Source: Burkholderiaceae bacterium (GTDB lineage Bacteria; Pseudomonadota; Gammaproteobacteria; Burkholderiales; Burkholderiaceae_C). From it: a stretch of 47,590 nucleotides of DNA. The notes beneath the pieces were generated by a model, which saw nothing but the letters and a program-made list of their open reading frames with translations, was not told the origin of the DNA and did not search any database. Shown piece after piece: positions 1 through 8,635 of this stretch. A program made the translations under genes and the position numbers. The stretch lies in assembly GCA_031253795.1 (NCBI GenBank), contig JAIRVR010000075.1:1-47590 (forward strand), read 5' to 3'. Numbering within the stretch: the first letter of the stretch is position 1; the number at the start of each line of letters is the position of its first letter.

Positions 1-555
1 GAGGACGATCCGCTGGCCGACTTCAAGCCCACCTCGGCCGTGCGCCTGTCCACGCTGGACCAGCTGGAGCGCACCATCTACATCGGCAGCTTCTCCAAGT
101 CCTTCTCGGCCGCGCTGCGCGTGGGCTTCATCGCCTGCAACCAGGCGCTGGCCAGCGACCTGGCCGATCTCAAGGCCCTGATCCATGTCAGCGGCTCGGA
201 GTACTGCGAGCGCATGGTGGACGTGATGCTGCGCGAGGGCCACTACGAGCGCCACCTCGTGCGCCTGCGCCACAAGCTGGGTCAGGCCACGTCCCAGGCC
301 CTGGCCTGGCTGGATGCCCACGGCTGCGAGGTCTTCGCGCGCAGCCCGCAGAGCCTGTACCTGTGGGTGGCCTTCCCCGGCGTGCAGGATTCGCTGGAAC
401 TGGCGCGGCAACTGGTGCCGCGCAAGCTCAGCATGGCGCCGGGGCGGGTCTTCCATGTCGATCCATCGGCCGTCTCGCGCTGGTCTCGCTGCAATGTCAG
501 CGCCATGCTGGATGCGAGATTCCAGGCAGCGATGGCCGACGTGCTGCCGCGCTAG
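1..555 (+). CDS. MocR-type transcriptional regulator / class I aminotransferase, C-terminal part (5' cut)
   Basis: The reading frame is open from the first base, so the gene begins outside the window; 184 residues remain before the TAG stop. The motif SFSKSFSAALRVGF is the PLP-lysine region of fold-type I aminotransferases (SxSK with a following R). It is followed by the typical small C-terminal domain, including a QSLYLWV strand and the RxN stretch SRWSRCNVSA. This combination is typical of the aminotransferase-like domain of GntR/MocR regulators, which bind PLP and amino-compound effectors. The winged-helix N-terminus is not visible, so a plain aminotransferase remains possible. It ends convergently with the MarR gene. 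Confidence 0.8.
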   Translation, partial: EDDPLADFKPTSAVRLSTLDQLERTIYIGSFSKSFSAALRVGFIACNQALASDLADLKALIHVSGSEYCERMVDVMLREGHYERHLVRLRHKLGQATSQALAWLDAHGCEVFARSPQSLYLWVAFPGVQDSLELARQLVPRKLSMAPGRVFHVDPSAVSRWSRCNVSAMLDARFQAAMADVLPR

Positions 556-592
556 CCACCGGGCAGCGGCTGGGCCGCGCCCTGGCGCAGGC

Positions 593-1108
593 TCAGGTCG
601 CCGCCGGCTTTTTGCGGTTGCGCGGCGCCTTGGGTGGCGGGCTGCTGGCTTCGAGCGCCTTGGCGCGCTCGCGGATGCGCGCGAAGGCGCTGGCCATGGC
701 CTGCAGTTCGGCTTCGGGCACGGCGTCCATGAGTTCGCGGTTGATGGCCTGCACCTGGGGAAACAGTTCGGCATGCAGGGCCCGCCCCGTGTCGCTCAGC
801 CGCAGCAGGGCGCGGCGCGCGTCGCCGGCCTGGCTTTCGCGCCAGGCCAGGCCCTTGGCCAGCAGGGCCGTGACGGCGCGCGATGTGCGCGTGCGGTCCA
901 GCTGGGCCTGGGCGGCCAGCTGCGAAGGCTGCAACGGCCCCGTCTCGGCCAGCAGGCAGACCATGCGCCACTCGCGCCGCGTGATGCCATAGCCACCTTC
1001 GCACAGGCGCACCACGCGGCTGCCGGCGGCGGCCTGCAGCCGCGCCAGGTGGTAGAGGAACATGTCGTCGAGCACGATGGGGTCGCGCCAGCGATGGAGG
1101 TCGGTCAT
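593..1108 (-). CDS. MarR-family winged-helix transcriptional regulator
   Basis: This 171-residue protein has the MarR layout. An N-terminal helix precedes a winged helix: residues around ITRREWRMVCLLAE, then LQPSQLAAQAQLDRTRTSRA as helix-turn-helix, then the wing GDARRALLRLSDTG. The C-terminal dimerisation helices end in a basic tail (KAPRNRKKPAAT). MarR proteins usually repress a divergent neighbour and release DNA on binding a small aromatic or phenolic ligand. The neighbour here is the Bug receptor gene, 101 bp away and transcribed in the opposite direction, so that gene is the likely target (inference). The ligand cannot be told from sequence. Confidence 0.85.
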   Translation of the reverse strand: MTDLHRWRDPIVLDDMFLYHLARLQAAAGSRVVRLCEGGYGITRREWRMVCLLAETGPLQPSQLAAQAQLDRTRTSRAVTALLAKGLAWRESQAGDARRALLRLSDTGRALHAELFPQVQAINRELMDAVPEAELQAMASAFARIRERAKALEASSPPPKAPRNRKKPAAT

Positions 1109-1209
1109 GGGCTCGCGGCCGGTTGCGGGTTTACGCTAGGGATGATGGATTAGATGCATTGTCGGGCGCCTGCGTACAGTGGCCGCAAGACAACGACAAG
1201 GAGACAAGT

Positions 1210-2187
1210 ATGCCCAGCCCCCTCGCCACCCTGGCGCGCGCCGCCGTGGCCCTGGCCGCCGCCGGCCTGTGCGCGGCGCCCGCCTTGGCCCAGGAATGGC
1301 CCAAGGCCAAGCCCATACGCATCGTGGTGCCCAATCCGCCGGCCGGCCCGTCGGACATTTCGCTGCGCCCCGTGGCGGCCGCCATGCAGGCGACACTGGG
1401 CCAGGCCGTCGTGGTGGACAACAAGCCCGGCGCCAACGGCAACATCGGCGCGGCCGAGGTGGCGCGCTCGGCGGCCGATGGCTACACTTGGCTGTGGGCC
1501 ATGGACCCCGTGCTCACCGTCAATCCCCATGTCTACAGGAACATGGGCTACAAGTCCGACGCGCTGGAAACCCTGGTCGTGGCCGCGCGCTTTTCCCAGA
1601 CCCTGGTCTGCGGGCCGGGCACGGGCTTCAAGACCGTCAAGGACATGGTGGCCGCCAGCAGGACACGCGAGCTGACCTATGCCTCGGGCGGGGCGGGCTC
1701 GCCGGGCCATCTGGTCATGGAATCGCTGCTGGCCACGGCGGGCGCGAAGATGGTCCATGTGCCCTACAAGGGACCGGCCCCTGCCATGCAGGACCTGCTC
1801 GGCGGCCAGGTCGATTGCGGCTTCCTGGCCGGTCCCACGGTCTTCCCCCAGGTGCAGAGCGGCAAGCTGGTCGCCCTGGCCACCTCGGGCAAGACGCGCT
1901 CGGCGCTGGCGCCCGAGCTTCCCACCATCGCCGAATCGGGCTTTCCCGAGTTCGACGGCACCTTCTGGATCCTGCTGGCCGCGCCCAAGGGCGTGCCGGC
2001 CGCCGTGCAAAAGCGCTTCATCGATGTCATGAACGAGGCCATCCGTGCGCCCGAGCAGAAAGAGCGCGCCAAGGCCCTGGACATCGAGATGCTGGGCTCC
2101 ACCGTGGCCGAGGCGCAGGCGCGCGCCAGGGGCCTGTCCACGCAATGGGGCGACCTGGTGCGGAAAATCCACCTCACGAACGACTGA
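1210..2187 (+). CDS. Bug-family periplasmic solute-binding receptor (tripartite tricarboxylate type)
   Basis: The 325-residue protein starts at ATG 1210, preceded by AAGGAGA at a good distance; an upstream in-frame GTG at 1123 lacks this. Residues 1-27 are a Sec signal peptide ending in ALAQ. The mature part opens with WPKAKPIRIVVPNPPAGPSD, the Bug-family first strand and ligand loop, and carries the family motif VVVDNKPGANGNIGA. Bug proteins bind carboxylates or other small organic anions in the periplasm. Most are orphans without adjacent TctA/TctB membrane genes, as here. The sulfatase downstream might be co-transcribed (130 bp gap). The ligand is unknown. Confidence 0.93.
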   Translation: MPSPLATLARAAVALAAAGLCAAPALAQEWPKAKPIRIVVPNPPAGPSDISLRPVAAAMQATLGQAVVVDNKPGANGNIGAAEVARSAADGYTWLWAMDPVLTVNPHVYRNMGYKSDALETLVVAARFSQTLVCGPGTGFKTVKDMVAASRTRELTYASGGAGSPGHLVMESLLATAGAKMVHVPYKGPAPAMQDLLGGQVDCGFLAGPTVFPQVQSGKLVALATSGKTRSALAPELPTIAESGFPEFDGTFWILLAAPKGVPAAVQKRFIDVMNEAIRAPEQKERAKALDIEMLGSTVAEAQARARGLSTQWGDLVRKIHLTND

Positions 2188-2317
2188 GCCAGGACGGAGC
2201 CAGGACCGCACCGGCCACGACGGTCGGGCGGGCCGCCGTTTTGGCGATACTGCGGGGCGGGGGCGAAGCCGCTTCGCTCCTCCCTTTTCCAATGCAATCC
2301 CTGTTTTTCCGGCATCC

Positions 2318-3646
2318 ATGGCAAACCAGCGCCCCAACCTGATCTTCATTCTGGCCGACGATCTCGGCTATGCCGACCTCGGCTGCACGGGCGCGCGCGA
2401 TGCGCACAACCGCGCCACCGACGTCTCGCCCCGCCTGGATGCCATGGCGGCCCAGGGCCTGCGCTTTACGCGCGGCTATTCCAACTCGGCCGTATGCTCG
2501 CCCACGCGCTTCGCGCTGGCCACGGGCCGCTGGCAGTACCGGCTGCGCGGGGCGGCCGAGGAGCCCATCGCCAGCGTGCATGGCGACAAGGTGCTGGGCC
2601 TGCCGCCCGACCATCCCACGGTGGCCTCGCTGCTGCGCGATGCGGGCTATGCCACGGCCCTGGTCGGCAAATGGCATCTGGGCTATCCCCCGCATTTCGG
2701 CCCGCGCCTGTCGGGCTACCAGGAGTTCTATGGATTCCATGCGGGCGGGGCCGACTACTTCGCCCACTGCGATCCGCGCGGCCGGCCCGACTTCTGGATC
2801 AACGAGGAGCCGCACGAGGAAGAAGGCTATCTCACCGATCTGCTGAGCCGCCGCGCCGTGGACTTCGTGGAGCGCCAGACGGCCGATCAGCCCTTCTACC
2901 TGTCCCTGCACTACAGCGCGCCGCACTGGCCCTGGCTGACGCGCGATGACCTGGAGGAGTCGCGGCGCATCGGCGGCTTCGGCAAGCACACGGACGGCGG
3001 CACGATCGAAACCTATCAGCGCATGATCCACCACATGGACGAGGGCATTGGCTGGGTGCTGGATGCGCTGGACAAAAAAGGTCTGGCCGACAACACCCTC
3101 ATCGTCTTCACCAGCGACAACGGTGGCGAACGCTTTTCCAACAACTGGCCCTTCGTGGGCCAGAAGATGGACCTGCTGGAAGGCGGCATCCGCGTGCCGC
3201 TGCTGGCGCGCTGGCCCGAGCGCATCGCGGCGGGAACGGTCAGCGACACGCCCAATCTCACCATGGACTGGTCGGCCACCTTCCTGGCCGCAGCCGGCGT
3301 GGACGGCCATGCCGACCATCCGCTCGATGGCGTCAGCCTGCTGCCGTTGATGGAGGATGGCGCCTGGAATCCCGAGCGCGACCTGTGCTGGCGCATGAAG
3401 CACCGCGGCCAGCGGGCCCTGGTGCGCGGTGACTGGAAGTACCTGCAGATCGAGGGTGTGGAATACCTGTTCAACGTGGCGCAGGACCCGCGCGAGCGCG
3501 CCAACCTGCGCGACCGCGAGCCCGCCCGCCTGGCCGAGCTGCGCCAGGCCTGGCAGGACTGGGATGCCTCGCTGCCACCCATACCCGAGGAGGCCAAGGT
3601 CTCCCTGGTCTTCACGCGCCAGGACCTGCCTTCGGCCACGTTCTGA
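2318..3646 (+). CDS. Sulfatase (arylsulfatase/alkaline-phosphatase superfamily)
   Basis: The start at ATG 2318 gives 442 residues and begins directly with the sulfatase core (RPNLIFILADDLGYADLG), whose DD pair (D14, D15) binds the metal. C60 lies in CSPTR, the CxPxR sequence in which Cys is converted to formylglycine, followed by ALATGR. GKWHLG and TSDNGG are further sulfatase hallmarks. There is no signal peptide, so it is probably cytoplasmic. It would hydrolyse a sulfate ester. The substrate is unknown; a link to the ligand of the upstream Bug receptor is only an inference from position. A good terminator follows the gene. Confidence 0.93.
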   Translation: MANQRPNLIFILADDLGYADLGCTGARDAHNRATDVSPRLDAMAAQGLRFTRGYSNSAVCSPTRFALATGRWQYRLRGAAEEPIASVHGDKVLGLPPDHPTVASLLRDAGYATALVGKWHLGYPPHFGPRLSGYQEFYGFHAGGADYFAHCDPRGRPDFWINEEPHEEEGYLTDLLSRRAVDFVERQTADQPFYLSLHYSAPHWPWLTRDDLEESRRIGGFGKHTDGGTIETYQRMIHHMDEGIGWVLDALDKKGLADNTLIVFTSDNGGERFSNNWPFVGQKMDLLEGGIRVPLLARWPERIAAGTVSDTPNLTMDWSATFLAAAGVDGHADHPLDGVSLLPLMEDGAWNPERDLCWRMKHRGQRALVRGDWKYLQIEGVEYLFNVAQDPRERANLRDREPARLAELRQAWQDWDASLPPIPEEAKVSLVFTRQDLPSATF

Positions 3647-3663
3647 CCGCGGCATCCACCCGG

Positions 3664-3695
3664 GCCCGCTCCGCCACCATGGAGCGGGCTTTTTT
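3664..3695 (+). terminator. Rho-independent terminator after the sulfatase gene
   Basis: GCCCGCTCC (3664-3672) pairs with GGAGCGGGC (3681-3689) across an 8-nt loop and is followed by six T residues. It lies 18 bp after the sulfatase stop and insulates it from the nitrogen-control operon. Confidence 0.9.
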
Positions 3696-3720
3696 CATGG
3701 CAGGGCCATGCAGGCCATGG

Positions 3721-3743
3721 AATTGCACTATTTTGGTGCAATT
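3721..3743. promoter_or_regulatory. NtrC-like binding site 1 (distal)
   Basis: The perfect inverted repeat AATTGCAC-N7-GTGCAATT contains the NtrC consensus core TGCAC-N7-GTGCA. Its centre (3732) lies about 167 bp upstream of the predicted sigma-54 transcription start, a normal enhancer position. Confidence 0.75.
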
Positions 3744-3771
3744 CTTCTTGTATGCAATGTGAGCACCTGCT

Positions 3772-3788
3772 ATCACCTAATCGGTGCA
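3772..3788. promoter_or_regulatory. Imperfect NtrC-like site
   Basis: ATCAC-N7-GTGCA matches the NtrC core with a perfect right half and two mismatches on the left. Its centre (3780) is 48 bp from the distal site and 24 bp from the proximal site, so it could hold a further activator dimer. This is weaker evidence than for the two perfect sites. Confidence 0.4.
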
Positions 3789-3795
3789 GGTTTTT

Positions 3796-3812
3796 TGCAC
3801 AAAGCCGGTGCA
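3796..3812. promoter_or_regulatory. NtrC-like binding site 2 (proximal)
   Basis: TGCAC-N7-GTGCA is a perfect match to the NtrC core palindrome. Its centre (3804) is about 95 bp upstream of the predicted start site, in the range used by glnA-type enhancers. Confidence 0.75.
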
Positions 3813-3872
3813 TCCTGGGGTGTTGCAGTGCCGCATTGGTGAATCCGACCTGCCTGCCTCTGGTTGAAACAC

Positions 3873-3888
3873 TGGCACGGTCCGTGCT
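3873..3888 (+). promoter_or_regulatory. Sigma-54 promoter of the porin-glnK-amtB operon
   Basis: TGGCACG-N4-GTGCT matches the RpoN consensus TGGCACG-N4-TTGCW with one mismatch. The essential GG (3874-3875) and GC (3886-3887) are exactly 12 bp apart. The start site would be near 3899, about 30 bp before the ATG at 3929. Confidence 0.85.
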
Positions 3889-3928
3889 TAACCCGGTTGT
3901 CACGAATTTTTTCAAACCGGAGGATCCC

Positions 3929-4660
3929 ATGTCCCGTGCCAGCCTCAAGTCGCTCGCCATCGCCTGTGTCGCCATCGCTCCGATCTGGGCCCATGCCCAG
4001 CTCACGGCCAATGTGTCCCTGACCACGAACTACAAGTTCCGCGGCCAGGACCAGGACGCGGGACGCAACAAGGCGGTCAAGCCCGCCCTGCAAGGCGGCT
4101 TCGACTACACCTTCGGCGACAGCGGCTGGTACATCGGCAACTGGAACTCCAGCGTGGACTGGCTGCCCCGCAATTCGCTGGAAACCGACTTCTACGGCGG
4201 CTACAAGTTCAAGGCAGGCGAGGTCGATCTGGACTTCGGCGCGCTGCAGTACCTGTACTCGGGCAACTCCGCCGGCAACACCACCGAGCTGTATGGCGCG
4301 GCCACCTATGGCCCGTTCACGGCCAAGTATTCGCACACGGTCTCCAAGGACTACTTCAACTGGGCCGGCGAGAAGGGCGGCTCGGGCCTGTCGGGCCGCA
4401 ACACCGGCTACCTGTGGCTGGGCTTCAGCCAGGAGGTGATGCCCAAGGTGACGGTCAAGGCTTCGCTGGGCTTCACGCGCTTTGCCAGCGACATCAAGGG
4501 CCTGGGCGTGCCCAACTATATGGACTACAGCGTGGGTGGCGCCTACGATTTCGGCGACGGCCTGTCGCTGGGCGCGGCCGTCACGGGCGCGAACAAGAAG
4601 GCGTACTTCGGCGACGTCAACAAGGCGCGCCTGATCGTGACGCTGACCAAGACCATGTAA
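3929..4660 (+). CDS. TorF-family putative outer-membrane porin
   Basis: Starting at ATG 3929, with CCGGAGGA just upstream, the protein has 243 residues. A signal peptide (residues 1-23, ending AHAQ) is followed by LTANVSLTTNYKFRGQDQD, the characteristic opening of the TorF/TIGR02001 family of predicted beta-barrels. Alternating aromatic and glycine-rich strands follow, and the last residues form a terminal beta strand. It would form a small outer-membrane channel. It is the first gene after the sigma-54 promoter and is followed 22 bp later by glnK and then amtB. It may therefore serve uptake of a nitrogen compound under nitrogen limitation (inference). Confidence 0.88.
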   Translation: MSRASLKSLAIACVAIAPIWAHAQLTANVSLTTNYKFRGQDQDAGRNKAVKPALQGGFDYTFGDSGWYIGNWNSSVDWLPRNSLETDFYGGYKFKAGEVDLDFGALQYLYSGNSAGNTTELYGAATYGPFTAKYSHTVSKDYFNWAGEKGGSGLSGRNTGYLWLGFSQEVMPKVTVKASLGFTRFASDIKGLGVPNYMDYSVGGAYDFGDGLSLGAAVTGANKKAYFGDVNKARLIVTLTKTM

Positions 4661-4670
4661 CCGGACCTGA

Positions 4671-5021
<351 letters not shown>

Positions 5022-5052
5022 ACTTCAACCCCTCGTATCCCGAAAGACTGAC

Positions 5053-6426
5053 ATGACCAAACGACTTCTTTCCATGGGCCTGGGGCTGGGCCTGCTGGCC
5101 GCAGGCGCCGCCGCCCTGGCACAGGAGCCCGCCGCCGCTGCAGCCGTGGCCGACGCTGCCGCTGCAGCCGCACCCGCCGCTGCGGCTGCCGCCGAGGCAC
5201 CGGCTCCCGTGCTCAGCGCCGGTGACACGGCCTGGATGCTGACCTCGACCATGCTGGTGATCCTGATGGTGATCCCGGGCCTGGCCTTGTTCTACGGCGG
5301 CCTGGTGCGTACCAAGAACATGCTGTCCGTGCTCTGCCAGGTGTTCGTGATCTTCTCGCTGATCACCCTGCTGTGGTCCGTCTACGGCTATTCGCTGACC
5401 TTCGCGGGTGAAGGCAACTTCTTCGGCGGCTTCGACAAGATCTTCCTCAAGGGCATCGCTCCCGACACGCTGGCCGGCGCGCTGCCGACCATTCCCGAGT
5501 ACGTGTTCGTGGCCTTCCAGTCCACCTTCGCAGCCATCACCGTGGCCCTGATCGTCGGCGCCTTTGCCGAGCGCATCAAGTTCTCGGCCGTGATCCTGTT
5601 CTCGGTGCTGTGGTTCACCTTCAGCTACATCCCCATGGCCCACATGGTCTGGGGCGGCGGTCTGCTGGGCAAGGACGGCGCGCTGGACTTCGCCGGCGGC
5701 ACCGTGGTGCACATCAATGCCGGTATCGCCGGTCTGGTGGGTTCGTACATGCTGGGCAAGCGCATCGGCTTCGGCAAGGAAGCCCTGCCCCCGCACAGCC
5801 TGACCCTGACCATGGTCGGTGCCTCTCTGCTGTGGGTGGGCTGGTTCGGCTTCAACGCCGGCTCGGCGGGCGCGGCCAACGGCATTGCGGGTCTGGCCTT
5901 CATCAACACCATCGTCGCCACGGGCGCCGCCACCATCTCCTGGCTGGCCGCCGAAGCCCTGCACAAGGGCAAGGCCTCGATGCTGGGCGCCGCCTCCGGT
6001 GCCGTGGGCGGCCTGGTGGTCATCACCCCCGCAGCCGGCTTCGTCGGCCCCATGGGTGCCATCGTCATGGGCCTGATCGCCGGTCCGGTCTGCCTGTGGG
6101 GTGTGTCCGGTCTGAAGAAGCTGCTCAAGGTCGATGACGTCTGCGACGTGTTCGGCGTGCACGGTGTCGGCGGCATCCTGGGTGCCATCCTGACGGGCGT
6201 GTTCTGTGCCTCCAGCCTGGGTGGCATCGAGCCCGCGGACTTCAACATGGGCCACCAGGTCTGGGTGCAGGTCAAGAGCGTGCTGCTGACCATCGTCTGG
6301 TCGGGCGTGGTGGCTGCCCTGGCCTACAAGATCTGCGATCTGGTGATGGGCCTGCGCGTCAGCGAAGAGTCCGAGCGCCAGGGCCTGGACATCACCACGC
6401 ACGGCGAGGTGGCCTACTACCGCTGA
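5053..6426 (+). CDS. amtB: Ammonium transporter AmtB
   Basis: The protein has 457 residues: a signal peptide, an alanine-rich segment to about residue 55 (longer than in E. coli AmtB), then eleven membrane helices. FYGGLVRTKNMLSV, the AGGTVVHINAG pore helix with H220 and the FGVHGVGG segment with H370 supply the twin-histidine conduction path. It conducts ammonium/ammonia across the inner membrane and is gated by GlnK encoded just upstream. The Ala-rich periplasmic leader may be a compositional feature of high-GC beta-proteobacteria. A strong terminator follows. Confidence 0.97.
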   Translation: MTKRLLSMGLGLGLLAAGAAALAQEPAAAAAVADAAAAAAPAAAAAAEAPAPVLSAGDTAWMLTSTMLVILMVIPGLALFYGGLVRTKNMLSVLCQVFVIFSLITLLWSVYGYSLTFAGEGNFFGGFDKIFLKGIAPDTLAGALPTIPEYVFVAFQSTFAAITVALIVGAFAERIKFSAVILFSVLWFTFSYIPMAHMVWGGGLLGKDGALDFAGGTVVHINAGIAGLVGSYMLGKRIGFGKEALPPHSLTLTMVGASLLWVGWFGFNAGSAGAANGIAGLAFINTIVATGAATISWLAAEALHKGKASMLGAASGAVGGLVVITPAAGFVGPMGAIVMGLIAGPVCLWGVSGLKKLLKVDDVCDVFGVHGVGGILGAILTGVFCASSLGGIEPADFNMGHQVWVQVKSVLLTIVWSGVVAALAYKICDLVMGLRVSEESERQGLDITTHGEVAYYR

Positions 6427-6457
6427 GGCGGCAGTTTCCGGGATTTCATTGCGGATT

Positions 6458-6487
6458 GGCCCTGGTGCTCGCACCAGGGCCTTTTTT
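6458..6487 (+). terminator. Rho-independent terminator after amtB
   Basis: GGCCCTGGTGC (6458-6468) and GCACCAGGGCC (6471-6481) form an 11-bp stem followed by six T residues. It closes the porin-glnK-amtB operon. Confidence 0.93.
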
Positions 6488-6609
6488 CATGGATTCGTGC
6501 ACCCTGGGTGCGGGTGTTTTGCGCGGCCCGGCGAACTTCAAGCCTGGCGTTCAAAAAATTCACGGGTCCGTACCGAGGCGCAAAAGGCCCGAGCCGCTAC
6601 GATGCGGCC

Positions 6610-7791
6610 ATGGATTCAGCCCGCAGCCAGACCCAGCCCACTCCCCAGCCCATGACCCAGCCGCCCACCGGAGTCCATGAGATCGCCGAGCGCGTGCGCC
6701 GGGCCGCCGCACAGGGCATGCCGCTGCGCATACGCGGCGGCGGCAGCAAGGACTTCCATGGCCTGGCACTGCAGGGCGAGGTACTGGACACGCGCGGCCT
6801 GGCCGGCGTGGTCAGCTATGAGCCCAGCGAACTGGTGGTCACGGTGCGCGCCGGCACGCCGCTGGCCGAACTGGAAGCCCTGCTGGCCGCCCAGGGCCAG
6901 TGCCTGGCCTTCGAGCCTCCGCATTTCGACCGCGAAGGCACGGCCCATGCCACCGTGGGCGGCATGGTGGCCGCAGGTCTGTCGGGCCCGGCACGCGCCA
7001 GCGTGGGGGCCGTACGCGACTTCGTGCTGGGCCTGGAGATGGTCAACGGCCGCGGCGAGCTGCTGCGCTATGGCGGCCAGGTGATGAAGAATGTGGCGGG
7101 CTATGACGTCTCGCGCCTGATGGCAGGCGCCTGGGGCACGCTGGGCCTGCTCACCGAACTCAGTCTCAAGGTCCTGCCCCAGGCGCCGGCCGAGGCCACG
7201 CTGCGCTTCGAATGCAGCCAGGGCCAGGCCCTGGACTGGCTCAATGCCTGGGGCGGCCAGCCCCTGCCGCTCAATGCCAGCTGCTGGCTGCAGGAAGCGG
7301 GTGCCCGCCAGGGCCTGCTGTATGTGCGGCTGCGCGGGGCGCGTGCCGCCATCCAGGCCGCCTGCCCGCGCATGGGTGGCGAGCGCCTGGACCCCGGGAC
7401 CGCAGCGGCGGACTGGCAGGCCTGCCGCGAACAGGGGCTGCCCTGGTTTGCCCGGCGCGCTGCCGACCATGGACTGTGGCGCCTGTCCCTGCCCCAGACG
7501 GCGCCGGTGCTGGATCTGCCGCACGGGTGCACGGAGCCCCTGGTCGAATGGCATGGTGCGCTGCGCTGGGTGCAGGCGCCCAGGCATCAGGGAGCCGCTC
7601 TGCAGGCCCTGGCCCGCGCGGCAGGTGGCTCGGCCACGCTGTTTCGCGGCGAGCCGGGAACGGACCGGGGGGGCGCGGCCATCGTGGACGGCCAGGTCTG
7701 CGCCACCACGGCCCTGCTGCACCAGCGGCTCAAGCACGCCTTCGATCCCGCCGGCATCTTCAACCGTGGTCGCCTGTCCGCTGCCTGGTAG
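6610..7791 (+). CDS. glcE: Glycolate oxidase FAD-binding subunit GlcE
   Basis: Taken from ATG 6610 it has 393 residues; ATG 6652 (379 aa) is also possible and no clear ribosome site decides. It has the PCMH/FAD_binding_4 fold: LRIRGGGSKDFHG in the nucleotide loop, then ATVGGMVAAGLSGP, then MKNVAGYDVSRLMAGAWGTLG. The C-terminus FDPAGIFNRGRLS is the usual GlcE ending. GlcD, GlcE and GlcF together oxidise glycolate to glyoxylate at the membrane. GlcD is not in the window; glcF follows after one unrelated gene. Confidence 0.9.
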   Translation: MDSARSQTQPTPQPMTQPPTGVHEIAERVRRAAAQGMPLRIRGGGSKDFHGLALQGEVLDTRGLAGVVSYEPSELVVTVRAGTPLAELEALLAAQGQCLAFEPPHFDREGTAHATVGGMVAAGLSGPARASVGAVRDFVLGLEMVNGRGELLRYGGQVMKNVAGYDVSRLMAGAWGTLGLLTELSLKVLPQAPAEATLRFECSQGQALDWLNAWGGQPLPLNASCWLQEAGARQGLLYVRLRGARAAIQAACPRMGGERLDPGTAAADWQACREQGLPWFARRAADHGLWRLSLPQTAPVLDLPHGCTEPLVEWHGALRWVQAPRHQGAALQALARAAGGSATLFRGEPGTDRGGAAIVDGQVCATTALLHQRLKHAFDPAGIFNRGRLSAAW

Positions 7792-7807
7792 CCCAGGTCC
7801 TGCCGCC

Positions 7808-8593
7808 ATGCGCCCATTGCACCAGCACCTGCATCTGCTGACCGATCGGCACCGTACGGGCACCAGCAACCGTACGCTGGGCCTGCTGCTGGCCTTCAAT
7901 GCAGGCGCGGTGAATGCGGGCGGCTTTCTGGTCGTGCACTTCTACACATCCCACATGACGGGCTTTGTCTCCCTGCTGGCCGACAACCTGGTGCTGGGCC
8001 AGACGGCCCTGGTGCTCAGCGCCATCGGCGCGCTGCTGGCCTTTGTCTGCGGCGCGGCGGTGACGGCCCTGCTGGTCAACTGGGCGCGCCACCGCCGGCT
8101 GCGCAGCAGCTATGCGCTGCCCCTGCTGCTGGAGGCCGCACTGATGCTGGTCTTCGGCCTGCTGGGCGCGGCGACCCTGGCCTGGCCCACGCCGTTTTCC
8201 GTGCCCCTGGCCGTGCTGCTGCTGTCCTTCATCATGGGCCTGCAGAACGCCACGGTGACCAAGATGTCGTCCTCGCAGATCCGCACCACCCACATGACGG
8301 GCGTGATCACGGACCTGGGCCTGGAGCTGGGCCGTGCGCTGTACTGGAACCGGCACGGCAGCCCGCCCGAGCACCGTGTCCATGCCAACCAGGGGCGCCT
8401 GCGGCTGTTCGCCGGCCTGCTGGCCATGTTCCTGCTGGGCGGGATCGCGGGCGCGGCAGGCTTTCGGCAACTGGGCTTCGTTTTCGTGGTGCCGCTGGCC
8501 GTGGTCCTGTGCGTGCTGTCCCTGCCGCCGCTGTGGGCCGACCGCGCGCGCCTGCCCCTGCCCTGGGGCCGCAGGCCATCGCCGCGGGCCTGA
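7808..8593 (+). CDS. DUF1275 (YoaK-type) membrane protein
   Basis: Starting at ATG 7808, it has 261 residues and about six membrane helices. The paired motifs VNAGGFLVVHFYTSHMTGF and LQNATVTKMSSSQIRTTHMTG are the internal repeat signature of DUF1275. The biochemical role is unknown; the repeated T/SHMTG motifs suggest a small transporter. It lies 16 bp after glcE and 42 bp before glcF, so it is probably co-transcribed, which raises the possibility that it handles glycolate or a related compound (inference only). Confidence 0.88.
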   Translation: MRPLHQHLHLLTDRHRTGTSNRTLGLLLAFNAGAVNAGGFLVVHFYTSHMTGFVSLLADNLVLGQTALVLSAIGALLAFVCGAAVTALLVNWARHRRLRSSYALPLLLEAALMLVFGLLGAATLAWPTPFSVPLAVLLLSFIMGLQNATVTKMSSSQIRTTHMTGVITDLGLELGRALYWNRHGSPPEHRVHANQGRLRLFAGLLAMFLLGGIAGAAGFRQLGFVFVVPLAVVLCVLSLPPLWADRARLPLPWGRRPSPRA

Positions 8594-8635
8594 GCCTGCA
8601 CACGAATCTTCCGGACGACAAAAAAGAGCCCCACC

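Noticed and set aside
2250-2290. Possible fourth copy of the intergenic repeat before the sulfatase gene
   Set aside because: Only a short GCGAAGC/GCTTCGC hairpin and GC-rich run are shared; the ordered blocks are missing.
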